Assembly (NCBI GenBank): GCA_031273665.1
Contig: JAISRK010000023.1
Span: forward strand, 1-7,068
DNA from: Holosporales bacterium
GTDB lineage: Bacteria > Pseudomonadota > Alphaproteobacteria > UBA3830 > JAIRMZ01
Reading direction: 5' to 3'
DNA: 7,068 nt
Of the stretch, positions 1 through 6,955 are shown piece after piece. The notes beneath the pieces were generated by a model. It was not told the origin of the DNA. It did not search any database and saw nothing but the letters and a program-made list of their open reading frames with translations. Numbering within the stretch: position 1 is the first letter of the stretch; the number at the start of each line of letters is the position of its first letter. The position numbers and the translations under genes are program-made.

Positions 1-57
1 AACGCCCATCAACACACATAGCAACAAACAGCCTTTAGATAACAACTTACTTTTCAT
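1..57 (-). CDS. Second copy of the secreted coiled-coil protein, N-terminus only (cut by window edge)
   Basis: Reading leftward from an ATG at 57 gives 19 codons, MKSKLLSKGCLLLCVLMGV, before the window ends. This is a basic start followed by a hydrophobic stretch, the front of a secretion signal peptide. All 57 coding bases match the start of the coiled-coil gene at 581-1084, so this is the beginning of a paralogue of that gene. A purine-rich ribosome binding site (AGGGTG, about 4-5 bases before the ATG) fixes the start, and a candidate promoter lies at 92-120. The upstream sequence is not shared with the other copy, so the two genes have separate control regions. Whether the rest of the protein is intact or similar cannot be seen. 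Function unknown. Confidence 0.72.
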   Translation of the reverse strand, partial: MKSKLLSKGCLLLCVLMGV

Positions 58-58
58 T
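1..58. repeat. Perfect 58-bp direct repeat, left copy (other copy 1028-1085)
   Basis: Bases 1-58 are identical to 1028-1085. They cover the first 19 codons of both coiled-coil genes plus one base before the ATG. The match ends at base 59 (g against t), so identity stops almost exactly at the start codon. The repeat may continue left of the window. Confidence 0.95.
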
Positions 59-91
59 GTTCACCCTATAATAAATAATAAACTCTGCAAG

Positions 92-120
92 TTTCTATCG
101 CATTTATCCGGAAAAGTAAA
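92..120 (-). promoter_or_regulatory. Candidate sigma70-type promoter of the left coiled-coil gene
   Basis: On the minus strand TTTACT (115-120) is followed after 17 bases by TAGAAA (92-97), about 35 bases before the ATG at 57. The -10 hexamer and the spacing match those proposed for the paralogous gene (1134-1162), although the surrounding sequence differs. An AT-rich leader (TTTATTATTTATTATAGGG) leads into the ribosome binding site. This is a consensus match only. Confidence 0.4.
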
Positions 121-164
121 GACGTTTTTATCATGAAAATAGGCAAGTCTTTTAAAGGAATCAC

Positions 165-580
165 CGCCATATCTGATGATGTCGCGTCACGCGAGCGGCG
201 GATTCTCTCAATTTTTTGATTTTAAACACATCGCGATATCGCGCTGAAAGTGCATATCCTTCGGCATTACCAGCATTCGGCATAGAAATCATTGCATGCT
301 GCCGATTTTCAGAAACGCCCAAAATATTCTTAAGCTTCGAAAAGAATGCTCACTCCAAGAGTAAAAGCTACATTGACTAGTAAAATTTTCACAGGCACTT
401 TTTTTATCGTGCTTGTACAGCTTCAGCGTAGAGCAGTAGCCGATAAAGCGCATACCGTATTCTTAGAAAACACGAGATCAAACCACCCCACGGCTCTCTG
501 CATTTAGACTCAGAATCTACACACCCTTCTTGGCCACCCTTCACGCTATGCTCGTGTTCCGTTCCTTTGAAAGCGACGAA
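165..580 (-). pseudogene. Decayed copy of the C-terminal half of the outer-membrane beta-barrel protein
   Basis: This stretch is collinear with roughly the last 150 codons of the intact outer-membrane protein gene (about 1975-1519). Reading leftward from 580, a 58-codon open stretch contains GTEHEHSVKGG, matching TGHEHNVVGS of the intact protein, and later LLLYAEAVQAR, matching SLLYARLGLCTTR. It ends in TAA at 404-406. Weaker similarity then resumes: LGVSI against LGAGI, then a gap of about 60 bases relative to the intact gene, a shared TTTTGGGCGT block near 313-322, a shared TGTGTTTAAAATC block near 218-230, and AARV...HHQIW against AARVMLRYQM. A TGA at 161-163 closes the last frame. The N-terminal half, signal peptide and start codon are missing. 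The right edge abuts the stop codon of the coiled-coil gene. Downstream flanks (about 140-165 and 1490-1515) also look related. It is a broken paralogue, not a functional gene. Homology is clear by eye, but exact ends are approximate. Confidence 0.78.
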
Positions 581-1084
581 TTAATCTCGCCGCTTTGAAG
601 GCTCACCATAGGAACGCTCAGGCGTCGCTAAAGGGTCGTTTTTAGAGAACAATTGATAAATAAGAAGGCCCACACCAGCACCTATAGCACTAAAACTGAT
701 GGCAGCAATGGGGAAGGGCGTGTCTTTCAACCAGGTTACAACTGACCTGCGGGCTGCTAATTGCGCATTGGCGTCTTCCATCCTCATGGTAAGACTCTGA
801 ATGTTTTGATTAAGATCTGTGCGGTTCAGCTGGAGTTGCTCGATAAGCTGGTTTCGTTCTGCTAGCTGCCCTTGTAATGTGTCTTTCTCCGTTTCCAATG
901 TCTCAATTTGCGTCCTCAAACTTATTATTTCACTATTCTGTCGGTCTACCAATTCAGCCTGTTGTTGTGTGATCCTGGCCTGGGTTTGATCAAACCTTCC
1001 TCTCATTCCATAACAGCTATTTGCGCTAACGCCCATCAACACACATAGCAACAAACAGCCTTTAGATAACAACTTACTTTTCAT
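581..1084 (-). CDS. Secreted coiled-coil protein with C-terminal membrane helix, unknown function (167 aa)
   Basis: I do not recognise a named family. In order the protein has a signal peptide (residues 1 to about 26, with a hydrophobic run LLLCVLMGV and a possible cut after SCYG), then a long Q/E/L-rich segment (about 33-111) with heptad-like spacing of I and L, typical of a coiled coil. A hydrophobic span follows (about 124-146, FPIAAISFSAIGAGVGLL onward), fitting one membrane helix, and then a short basic tail ending SKRRD. The expected product is an envelope-anchored rod-like protein. ANSC near the signal end resembles a lipobox only poorly. The ATG at 1084 is preferred because AGGAG (1094-1098) sits 9 bases upstream; an in-frame TTG at 1090 would lie only 3 bases from that site. 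The gene follows the outer-membrane protein gene by about 430 bp and has its own candidate promoter. Its TAA directly abuts the outer-membrane protein remnant, and a second copy starts at 57. Confidence 0.8.
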   Translation of the reverse strand: MKSKLLSKGCLLLCVLMGVSANSCYGMRGRFDQTQARITQQQAELVDRQNSEIISLRTQIETLETEKDTLQGQLAERNQLIEQLQLNRTDLNQNIQSLTMRMEDANAQLAARRSVVTWLKDTPFPIAAISFSAIGAGVGLLIYQLFSKNDPLATPERSYGEPSKRRD

Positions 1085-1085
1085 T
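1028..1085. repeat. Perfect 58-bp direct repeat, right copy (other copy 1-58)
   Basis: This copy covers the first 19 codons of the 167-aa coiled-coil gene and one base upstream of its ATG. Its partner at 1-58 is identical at every base, third codon positions included. Confidence 0.95.
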
Positions 1086-1093
1086 TTCAAATG

Positions 1094-1098
1094 CTCCT
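1094..1098 (-). promoter_or_regulatory. Ribosome binding site deciding the coiled-coil gene start
   Basis: AGGAG on the minus strand lies 9 bases before the ATG at 1084 and only 3 before the alternative TTG at 1090. It therefore supports the ATG. Confidence 0.7.
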
Positions 1099-1133
1099 AT
1101 TTTTATTTGATTCAGTAAGAACTCCTTTATTTC

Positions 1134-1162
1134 TTTCTAGGACATTTATTTGTACTCGTCAA
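1134..1162 (-). promoter_or_regulatory. Candidate sigma70-type promoter of the coiled-coil gene
   Basis: TTGACG (1157-1162) and TAGAAA (1134-1139) are separated by 17 bases, with the ATG about 50 bases downstream of the -10 box. A run of A residues on the minus strand sits directly upstream of the -35 box, like an UP element. The same A-run, ATC and TTGAC arrangement precedes the outer-membrane protein gene (2540-2555), suggesting shared or duplicated control. Confidence 0.55.
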
Positions 1163-1173
1163 GATGTTTTTTT

Positions 1174-1518
1174 CCCCTGAAAACGAATGAAGGGTGGAGG
1201 AAGGGAACTTGCTGACGCATTCCCCAAGCTGCATTAATGGCAGTCTTTTTGAACAGTAAGGAGTCGTTATAACTCTCAAAGAATTTAGCAGTTTTTTTGT
1301 GCCTTTTCTCGACTCACCTTACTTCCTGTGGATAAAAGGAGGGGGGAATATCTAGGATAAGCAGACAATTGACTGAAAAGGATTCCTGTAAAAAACACCG
1401 ACGCCCCCCTCTAAACGCAACAGTGTGCGGAACAAAGCGGAACCCAATTTCCTTGTAATACGCTCAGCTTATCAGAGGGCAACACACTTTAAACGGACAG
1501 CGTTCAAAAGAGTCATTC
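1174..1518. other. Gene-poor spacer between the outer-membrane protein and coiled-coil genes
   Basis: No convincing gene is seen on either strand. A forward open frame at 1425-1661 lacks recognisable protein features and overlaps the 3' end of the outer-membrane protein gene antisense. The spacer holds an 8-base perfect inverted repeat, GAGGGGGG (1339-1346) and CCCCCCTC (1404-1411), 57 bases apart. It also holds a minus-strand open stretch (about 1310-1150) with faint similarity to the N-terminal part of the outer-membrane protein (DSLLF against DSLIY). No GC-rich hairpin with a T-run, as expected of an intrinsic terminator, was found behind the outer-membrane protein stop. Confidence 0.5.
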
Positions 1519-2484
1519 TTACATCTGATAACGCAGCATCACGCGGGCGGCATATCCTCCCGATTTTAAACACATATTGGCATCGCGCCAGAAGCGTACG
1601 TCTTGCATCCCGGCACCCTGTGACAGCAAAGAGGCAACTACATGACGCCCAAAATGTCTAGATGTCTCTGCTGACAGGCGCCAATCGACTTCCAAAGACA
1701 TTGAGAAATTGTCCTGAAGCTTTGTCTGGATGCCTGCTCCAAGAACAGGGGCCATACTGATTAGAGAAGCGGTTCCATAGGTATTTGAAATTTCTTGTCG
1801 TGTCGTACACAGTCCCAGCCTTGCATAAAGCAGTGACTGACAAAATTCGCACCATATTCCTGGACGGAACACAAGGCTAAGAGTCGTCCCACAACTCTCC
1901 ACATCGTAAGTATCGGTATACGCATCCAGGCTCCCCACCACATTGTGTTCGTGCCCAGTGAAATCAACGGTCATCTCCACGCCAAGATAGACTTGATCCC
2001 AAACAACATCCCCATATCCGAAGGTAAGGAAGCCGCCTGGTCGTCCCCCTCCTGCTTTAAGCTGCTGTGCAATGCCGGGGGAGACGGATACAGAAAAACG
2101 TTCGATAGTCCCCGGCCCCGCAGTGAAAGAGGAAGAAAAGGATTCAACATCCATCCCGTCACGTATGGCGCCAGCCACTATCAAGTCCCTTATAACCGAA
2201 GAGGTTCGGCCCTCATCACCGAATCCCTGGTCATTAGGTGCAAACGCCGCAAGATTATCATAGATCAAGGAGTCTCTCTCGCTGGATATCTCGTTTATAG
2301 TTTGAGAATGCGTCATCCCAAAACCTACATAGAATCCCGCGAAAGACCGTGCTCCTTCTGAGTTTTTAACTTCTGGAGGAGGGGGAGGGGCCGCCAAATA
2401 GTTTCCTAATTCACTTTCACTCCCCCACGCGCTTTGTCCACACAAACACAACAATAACACCGTCCCACAAAATTTCTTGCCCAT
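1519..2484 (-). CDS. Outer-membrane beta-barrel protein (surface antigen/porin-like, 321 aa)
   Basis: The product is probably inserted in the outer membrane as a beta-barrel; its ligand or partner is unknown. A signal peptide (residues 1 to about 21, hydrophobic TVLLLCLCG, cut probable after SAWG) is followed by a short linker with a proline run (PPPPP, 33-37). SFAGFYVGFGMTHS (47-60) then resembles the first strand of small Gram-negative barrels, which often begin with a GFYVG-type motif. The remainder alternates glycine/aromatic-rich strands with polar loops. It ends in a strand, AARVMLRYQM, whose last residue is Met rather than the usual Phe or Tyr. The ATG at 2484 has GGAGG (2491-2495) 6 bases upstream and a strong promoter at 2518-2545. 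A degraded copy of its second half lies at 165-580, so it belongs to a local duplicated family. The barrel class is well supported; porin, adhesin and surface antigen roles cannot be separated. Confidence 0.82.
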   Translation of the reverse strand: MGKKFCGTVLLLCLCGQSAWGSESELGNYLAAPPPPPEVKNSEGARSFAGFYVGFGMTHSQTINEISSERDSLIYDNLAAFAPNDQGFGDEGRTSSVIRDLIVAGAIRDGMDVESFSSSFTAGPGTIERFSVSVSPGIAQQLKAGGGRPGGFLTFGYGDVVWDQVYLGVEMTVDFTGHEHNVVGSLDAYTDTYDVESCGTTLSLVFRPGIWCEFCQSLLYARLGLCTTRQEISNTYGTASLISMAPVLGAGIQTKLQDNFSMSLEVDWRLSAETSRHFGRHVVASLLSQGAGMQDVRFWRDANMCLKSGGYAARVMLRYQM

Positions 2485-2517
2485 GACAGACCTCCCTTAG
2501 CAGCCAACACTCTTTCT

Positions 2518-2545
2518 TTTTTAGCTCTGGAGGTTTAATTGTCAA
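2518..2545 (-). promoter_or_regulatory. Strong candidate promoter of the outer-membrane protein gene
   Basis: A perfect TTGACA (2540-2545) is followed after 16 bases by TAAAAA (2518-2523), about 34 bases before the ATG at 2484. An A-tract precedes the -35 box. A ribosome binding site GGAGG lies at 2491-2495. The high consensus fits a well-expressed surface protein. Confidence 0.6.
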
Positions 2546-2598
2546 GATATTTTTTGGAGAAAACGGGTCCTTTAAAAGGGGGCAACAGTCAGCACGGA

Positions 2599-2802
2599 CT
2601 ATCCTCCTTCGCGTTCAGCACGTTTGCGGGCAAGTTTGCGGGCGCGTCGCATCGCTTCTGCCCGCTCTCTTACGCGGCGTTCAGAGGGTTTTTCAAAGTG
2701 CCGATGCAATCTAATCTCTCGGAAAATACCTTCACGTTGCATTTTCTTTTTTAGAGCGCGGAGCGCCTGATCCACATTATTGTCGCGAACAAAAACCAAC
2801 AC
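2599..2802 (-). CDS. rpsU: 30S ribosomal protein S21 (67 aa)
   Basis: This is a small basic protein of the 30S subunit that binds near the mRNA exit region and helps initiation. The sequence has the alphaproteobacterial S21 pattern: [21 protein letters not shown] in the first third, then [16 protein letters not shown] and an Arg/Lys-rich helix, [11 protein letters not shown], at the end. The length is normal for the group. The start is GTG at 2802, preceded by GAGG about 5 bases upstream; no ATG is available in a suitable place. The gene follows the ELM1-family gene by 66 bp and has a candidate promoter of its own (2832-2860), so it may be both co-transcribed and independently expressed. No obvious terminator lies between its stop and the promoter of the outer-membrane protein gene. 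Confidence 0.97.
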   Translation of the reverse strand: MLVFVRDNNVDQALRALKKKMQREGIFREIRLHRHFEKPSERRVRERAEAMRRARKLARKRAEREGG

Positions 2803-2831
2803 AGCGTCCTCTTTTCTCGATAAACCGCCCT

Positions 2832-2860
2832 TTTATATCAAACTTCTCTATTGATGGAAA
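2832..2860 (-). promoter_or_regulatory. Candidate promoter of rpsU
   Basis: TTTCCA (2855-2860) and TATAAA (2832-2837) are separated by 17 bases, directly behind the stop codon of the ELM1-family gene and about 30 bases before the GTG of rpsU. The -10 box is good and the -35 box moderate. Confidence 0.45.
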
Positions 2861-2868
2861 GTGGCGGT

Positions 2869-3894
2869 CTACGGATGGAAAGAAGAACGCGATTTATCGT
2901 CTTGATCCTCGGACTTCCGGAAAAAGTCTTTTACTTTCGATGCAACGATCGTCTCTACCAAATGTTCTTCTTGAGTGGGAGTCCAATGGTCGACAGATCC
3001 CTTAAAAGGACGCGCTTCGCCTGTTCGATAAAAAGCAGCATGCAAGACAGACAGTTTACGCGAGAATCCTGCAAGGGGAAAAACATATACCGGTTTTTGA
3101 GTGGCACAGGCTTCAGAAATCATCGATATGGAATCCGCTGTTACGAGCAACGCATCCGAAGCGGCCAGAACGGAAATATAGGGGTTGAAAGCCCCTGTCC
3201 CCTTATCAACGATGATGAAAGCGTGTGAGGCGGCACATTTGTCGAGTTCTTGGACAAGCCAAGCAGGCGTTCGACGAGAGGGAAGGACGACAACACTCCA
3301 CCCTGCGGTATGTAGTTCTTTTAACGTGTTTAGCAACAGTCGGAAACATGGGAGATGGGGTTGTGTAAAGGGAGGACAATGCGCCATCAGACTTTCTGCC
3401 GCAGACCGTGTCCAGTTATAGTGCTTACTCGCTCCTCCAATGAGTACTCCGAGTAGGGGACGACGGAGGGTGGCGAAATTCTCTTGTTGTAGAGCTTTTT
3501 TTAGAGATTCATCTGTGATGCGATGGAGTACGCCCTTAGTCGGCAAAACATTGGGGCCGCATAGGCCTTCATGTTCGGGGGCGATGACCAGATCAAAACG
3601 AGGTAGTGCTCTATACGGGTTCAACAACGCGATCGTGAAAACTTCTGGATGCCGCTTTTTAAATGCAACGGCGACAGGATGGCTTCGTCGACCAGCGGAG
3701 ATCACAATAGACGGATATGGAGAACAGCGCTCCAACCGGTGCAACCACTTCCTCTGTTGGGTTTTGAGCGTTATACACGGGAGGTCTATACGATGTAACC
3801 GGAAAGGCCATCCCATGCGCTCGGCTAGGCCGATGGCTTGGTTTTGCGAGCCTATCTTTCCCGCGTCTGCTAAAATCCAACAGCAGAGGGTCAT
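2869..3894 (-). CDS. ELM1-family protein (DUF1022, bacterial homologue of mitochondrial fission protein ELM1)
   Basis: Bacterial members of this family have no settled role. The plant homologue ELM1 recruits a dynamin-related protein to mitochondria, and the fold resembles GT-B glycosyltransferases. Family hallmarks seen here are the opening WILADAGKIGSQNQAIGLAE (6-25), VISAGRRSHPVAV (64-76) with the GRRS turn, IGGASKHYNW (152-161) starting the second half, and TADSISMISEA followed by KPVYVFPL (252-274). These include Gly- and Ser-rich loops typical of a nucleotide-sugar-type pocket. No signal peptide or membrane span is evident, so it is probably cytoplasmic or peripheral. The length of 341 aa is usual. 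The start ATG at 3894 lies 12 bp after the trcR stop, with only a weak ribosome binding site (AAGAG), which suggests translation coupled to trcR. The last 20 residues are polar and probably disordered. Family assignment is confident, function is not. Confidence 0.9.
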   Translation of the reverse strand: MTLCCWILADAGKIGSQNQAIGLAERMGWPFRLHRIDLPCITLKTQQRKWLHRLERCSPYPSIVISAGRRSHPVAVAFKKRHPEVFTIALLNPYRALPRFDLVIAPEHEGLCGPNVLPTKGVLHRITDESLKKALQQENFATLRRPLLGVLIGGASKHYNWTRSAAESLMAHCPPFTQPHLPCFRLLLNTLKELHTAGWSVVVLPSRRTPAWLVQELDKCAASHAFIIVDKGTGAFNPYISVLAASDALLVTADSISMISEACATQKPVYVFPLAGFSRKLSVLHAAFYRTGEARPFKGSVDHWTPTQEEHLVETIVASKVKDFFRKSEDQDDKSRSSFHP

Positions 3895-3906
3895 GTGAAG
3901 AAACTC

Positions 3907-4428
3907 TTACAGTGATGCTGTCTGGTGCGCCTTAAGGACGGCGACCTCCAGTTCGTCTTGCGAACAAAAGGCAAGTTGCACGGGGGATTTTGGGGTTAAT
4001 TCCTGGAGACGAGCGTACGTGCCCTCGCGCAACGCTTTTACAGTTGGACGCGTTGTCGATAATAACGTGCAAATCTGCGCATCAGAGAGCTCTGGATGGT
4101 ACTTAATGAGCCAGAGGATAGCGTTCGGTCTTTCCTGGCGTCGTGCAAGGGGGATGTACTTGCGACGCGTTTTCTTTTTTCCAACAGAAGGCACGACGGT
4201 GCGTTGGAGCTGTGCGTTCGGGTCTTTGGTACAACGCTCGATTTCTTCGAGGGTCAATTGACCTGCAGCAACGGGGTCGATGCCTTTCATCCCCACATGC
4301 ACTTCATTGTCAGCAATCGCTTGAACTTCTAGGATATGCAAATCGCAAAACTGAGCAATTTGATCAAACGTAAGCCCAGTATTGTCGACGAGCCAAATTG
4401 CTGTCGCGCGCGGCATCAATGGTCCCAT
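3907..4428 (-). CDS. trcR: TrcR-type cell cycle transcriptional regulator (DUF1013, 173 aa)
   Basis: Members of this alphaproteobacterial family are cytoplasmic DNA-binding regulators linked to cell-cycle gene expression. The N-terminus PLMPRATAIWLVDNTGLTFD (3-22) is the family signature and opens a helix-turn-helix-like segment (about 8-45), followed by KGIDPVAAGQLTLEEIER (48-65). A basic linker (KKKTRRK, 84-90) leads to ARRQERPNAILWLIKYHPEL (95-114) and a second helix-turn-helix-like unit, LSDAQICTLLSTTRPTVKAL (114-133). CSQDEL near 155-160 is the usual C-terminal motif. Length is close to the family norm; the tail after it is short and hydrophobic. The ATG at 4428 has GGGG (4437-4440) 8 bases upstream, and M1 fits family starts better than M5. 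It leads a probable operon with the ELM1-family gene and has its own promoter with a hairpin at the start of the transcript. Confidence 0.92.
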   Translation of the reverse strand: MGPLMPRATAIWLVDNTGLTFDQIAQFCDLHILEVQAIADNEVHVGMKGIDPVAAGQLTLEEIERCTKDPNAQLQRTVVPSVGKKKTRRKYIPLARRQERPNAILWLIKYHPELSDAQICTLLSTTRPTVKALREGTYARLQELTPKSPVQLAFCSQDELEVAVLKAHQTASL

Positions 4429-4442
4429 AATTATTTCCCCAT

Positions 4443-4467
4443 ACGCACGCTTACTATGATGGTGCGT
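4443..4467 (-). promoter_or_regulatory. Hairpin in the trcR leader
   Basis: ACGCAC (4462-4467, minus strand) pairs perfectly with GTGCGT (4443-4448) across a 13-base loop. If transcription starts about 7 bases after the -10 box, the stem lies at the very 5' end of the trcR mRNA and ends 2 bases before the GGGG ribosome binding site. It could stabilise the message or modulate ribosome access. This is inferred from sequence symmetry only. Confidence 0.4.
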
Positions 4468-4476
4468 CAGGGGGGA

Positions 4477-4505
4477 AGTATACGCTCTCTACAACAGGAA
4501 ACCAA
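4477..4505 (-). promoter_or_regulatory. Candidate promoter of trcR
   Basis: TATACT (4477-4482) is a near-consensus -10 box. TTGGTT (4500-4505), 17 bases upstream, is a moderate -35 box. The implied leader is about 40 bases. A GGTGG/CCACC inverted repeat just upstream (about 4511-4531) could be a regulator site. Confidence 0.5.
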
Positions 4506-4856
4506 GACCTGGTGGAGATTTCTCGCCCACCCATATCGTAGGAATTCTCAAAGGAGACGATAGACGGGCATTTCAACCTCGCTGATATGTCCTGCCGTTT
4601 CAGCAGAACTCATTCCCCTAGCGCATACGGAAAAAACCCCACCGGAAAAAGCGCATGCTTCTGAAAATGTCAGGGAGTCCTAAGCTCTGTGACGTAGTTT
4701 ACTGGCGCAATCAGAGGGGGTAACGTTATGGCAACAAAACGCCCCACGGAGTCGAATATCCAGGTGTTCGTTTTTGGTCTATAGACTTTTCAAAAGTTGG
4801 CGTGGAACGATCCTTGATGACCCAACCGCTTCTGTGTTCCGCAATAAGCGTTCTTA
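4506..4856. other. Intergenic stretch between obgE and trcR, no supported gene
   Basis: I see no protein family and no recognisable tRNA, tmRNA or signal recognition particle RNA. It contains several small symmetric elements. AATAAG/CTTATT (4843-4858) has a 4-base loop and overlaps the obgE stop. ACTTTTCAAAAGT lies near 4786-4798. GGAAC/GTTCC arms lie about 30 bases apart near 4804-4840. GCGCAT occurs twice near 4621 and 4650, flanking GGAAAAA repeats. GGTGG/CCACC lies near 4511-4531. A forward 18-codon frame (4728-4784, MATKRPTESNIQVFVFGL) follows a GAGGGGG ribosome-binding-like site but has no other support. No clear T-run terminator for obgE was found. Confidence 0.5.

Positions 4857-6955
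<2,099 letters not shown>

Noticed and set aside
581..1090. TTG start for the coiled-coil protein, adding Met-Lys
   Set aside because: The ribosome binding site AGGAG would be only 3 bases away, while the ATG at 1084 has 9-base spacing and matches the start of the second copy at 57.
1425..1661. 78-codon forward open frame in the spacer and barrel 3' end
   Set aside because: Arg- and His-rich translation with no motif and no clear ribosome binding site. The overlapping part is explained by the barrel gene on the other strand.
1945..2361. 138-codon forward open frame
   Set aside because: It lies antisense inside the intact barrel gene, whose signal peptide, ribosome binding site and paralogue support the minus strand. 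The forward product has no recognisable motif.
2546..2598. Possible rpsU terminator around CCTTTTAAAGG
   Set aside because: The palindrome leaves almost no loop and has no following T-run.
3440..3898. 152-codon forward open frame opposite the ELM1-family gene
   Set aside because: The minus strand carries clear ELM1-family motifs; the forward product is Arg/Cys-rich and resembles nothing.
4621..4660. Possible intrinsic terminator for obgE near the T-runs (minus strand)
   Set aside because: The only stem before the T-run is about 4 bp (AAGC/GCTT), and it lies about 200 bases after the stop. Too weak to call.
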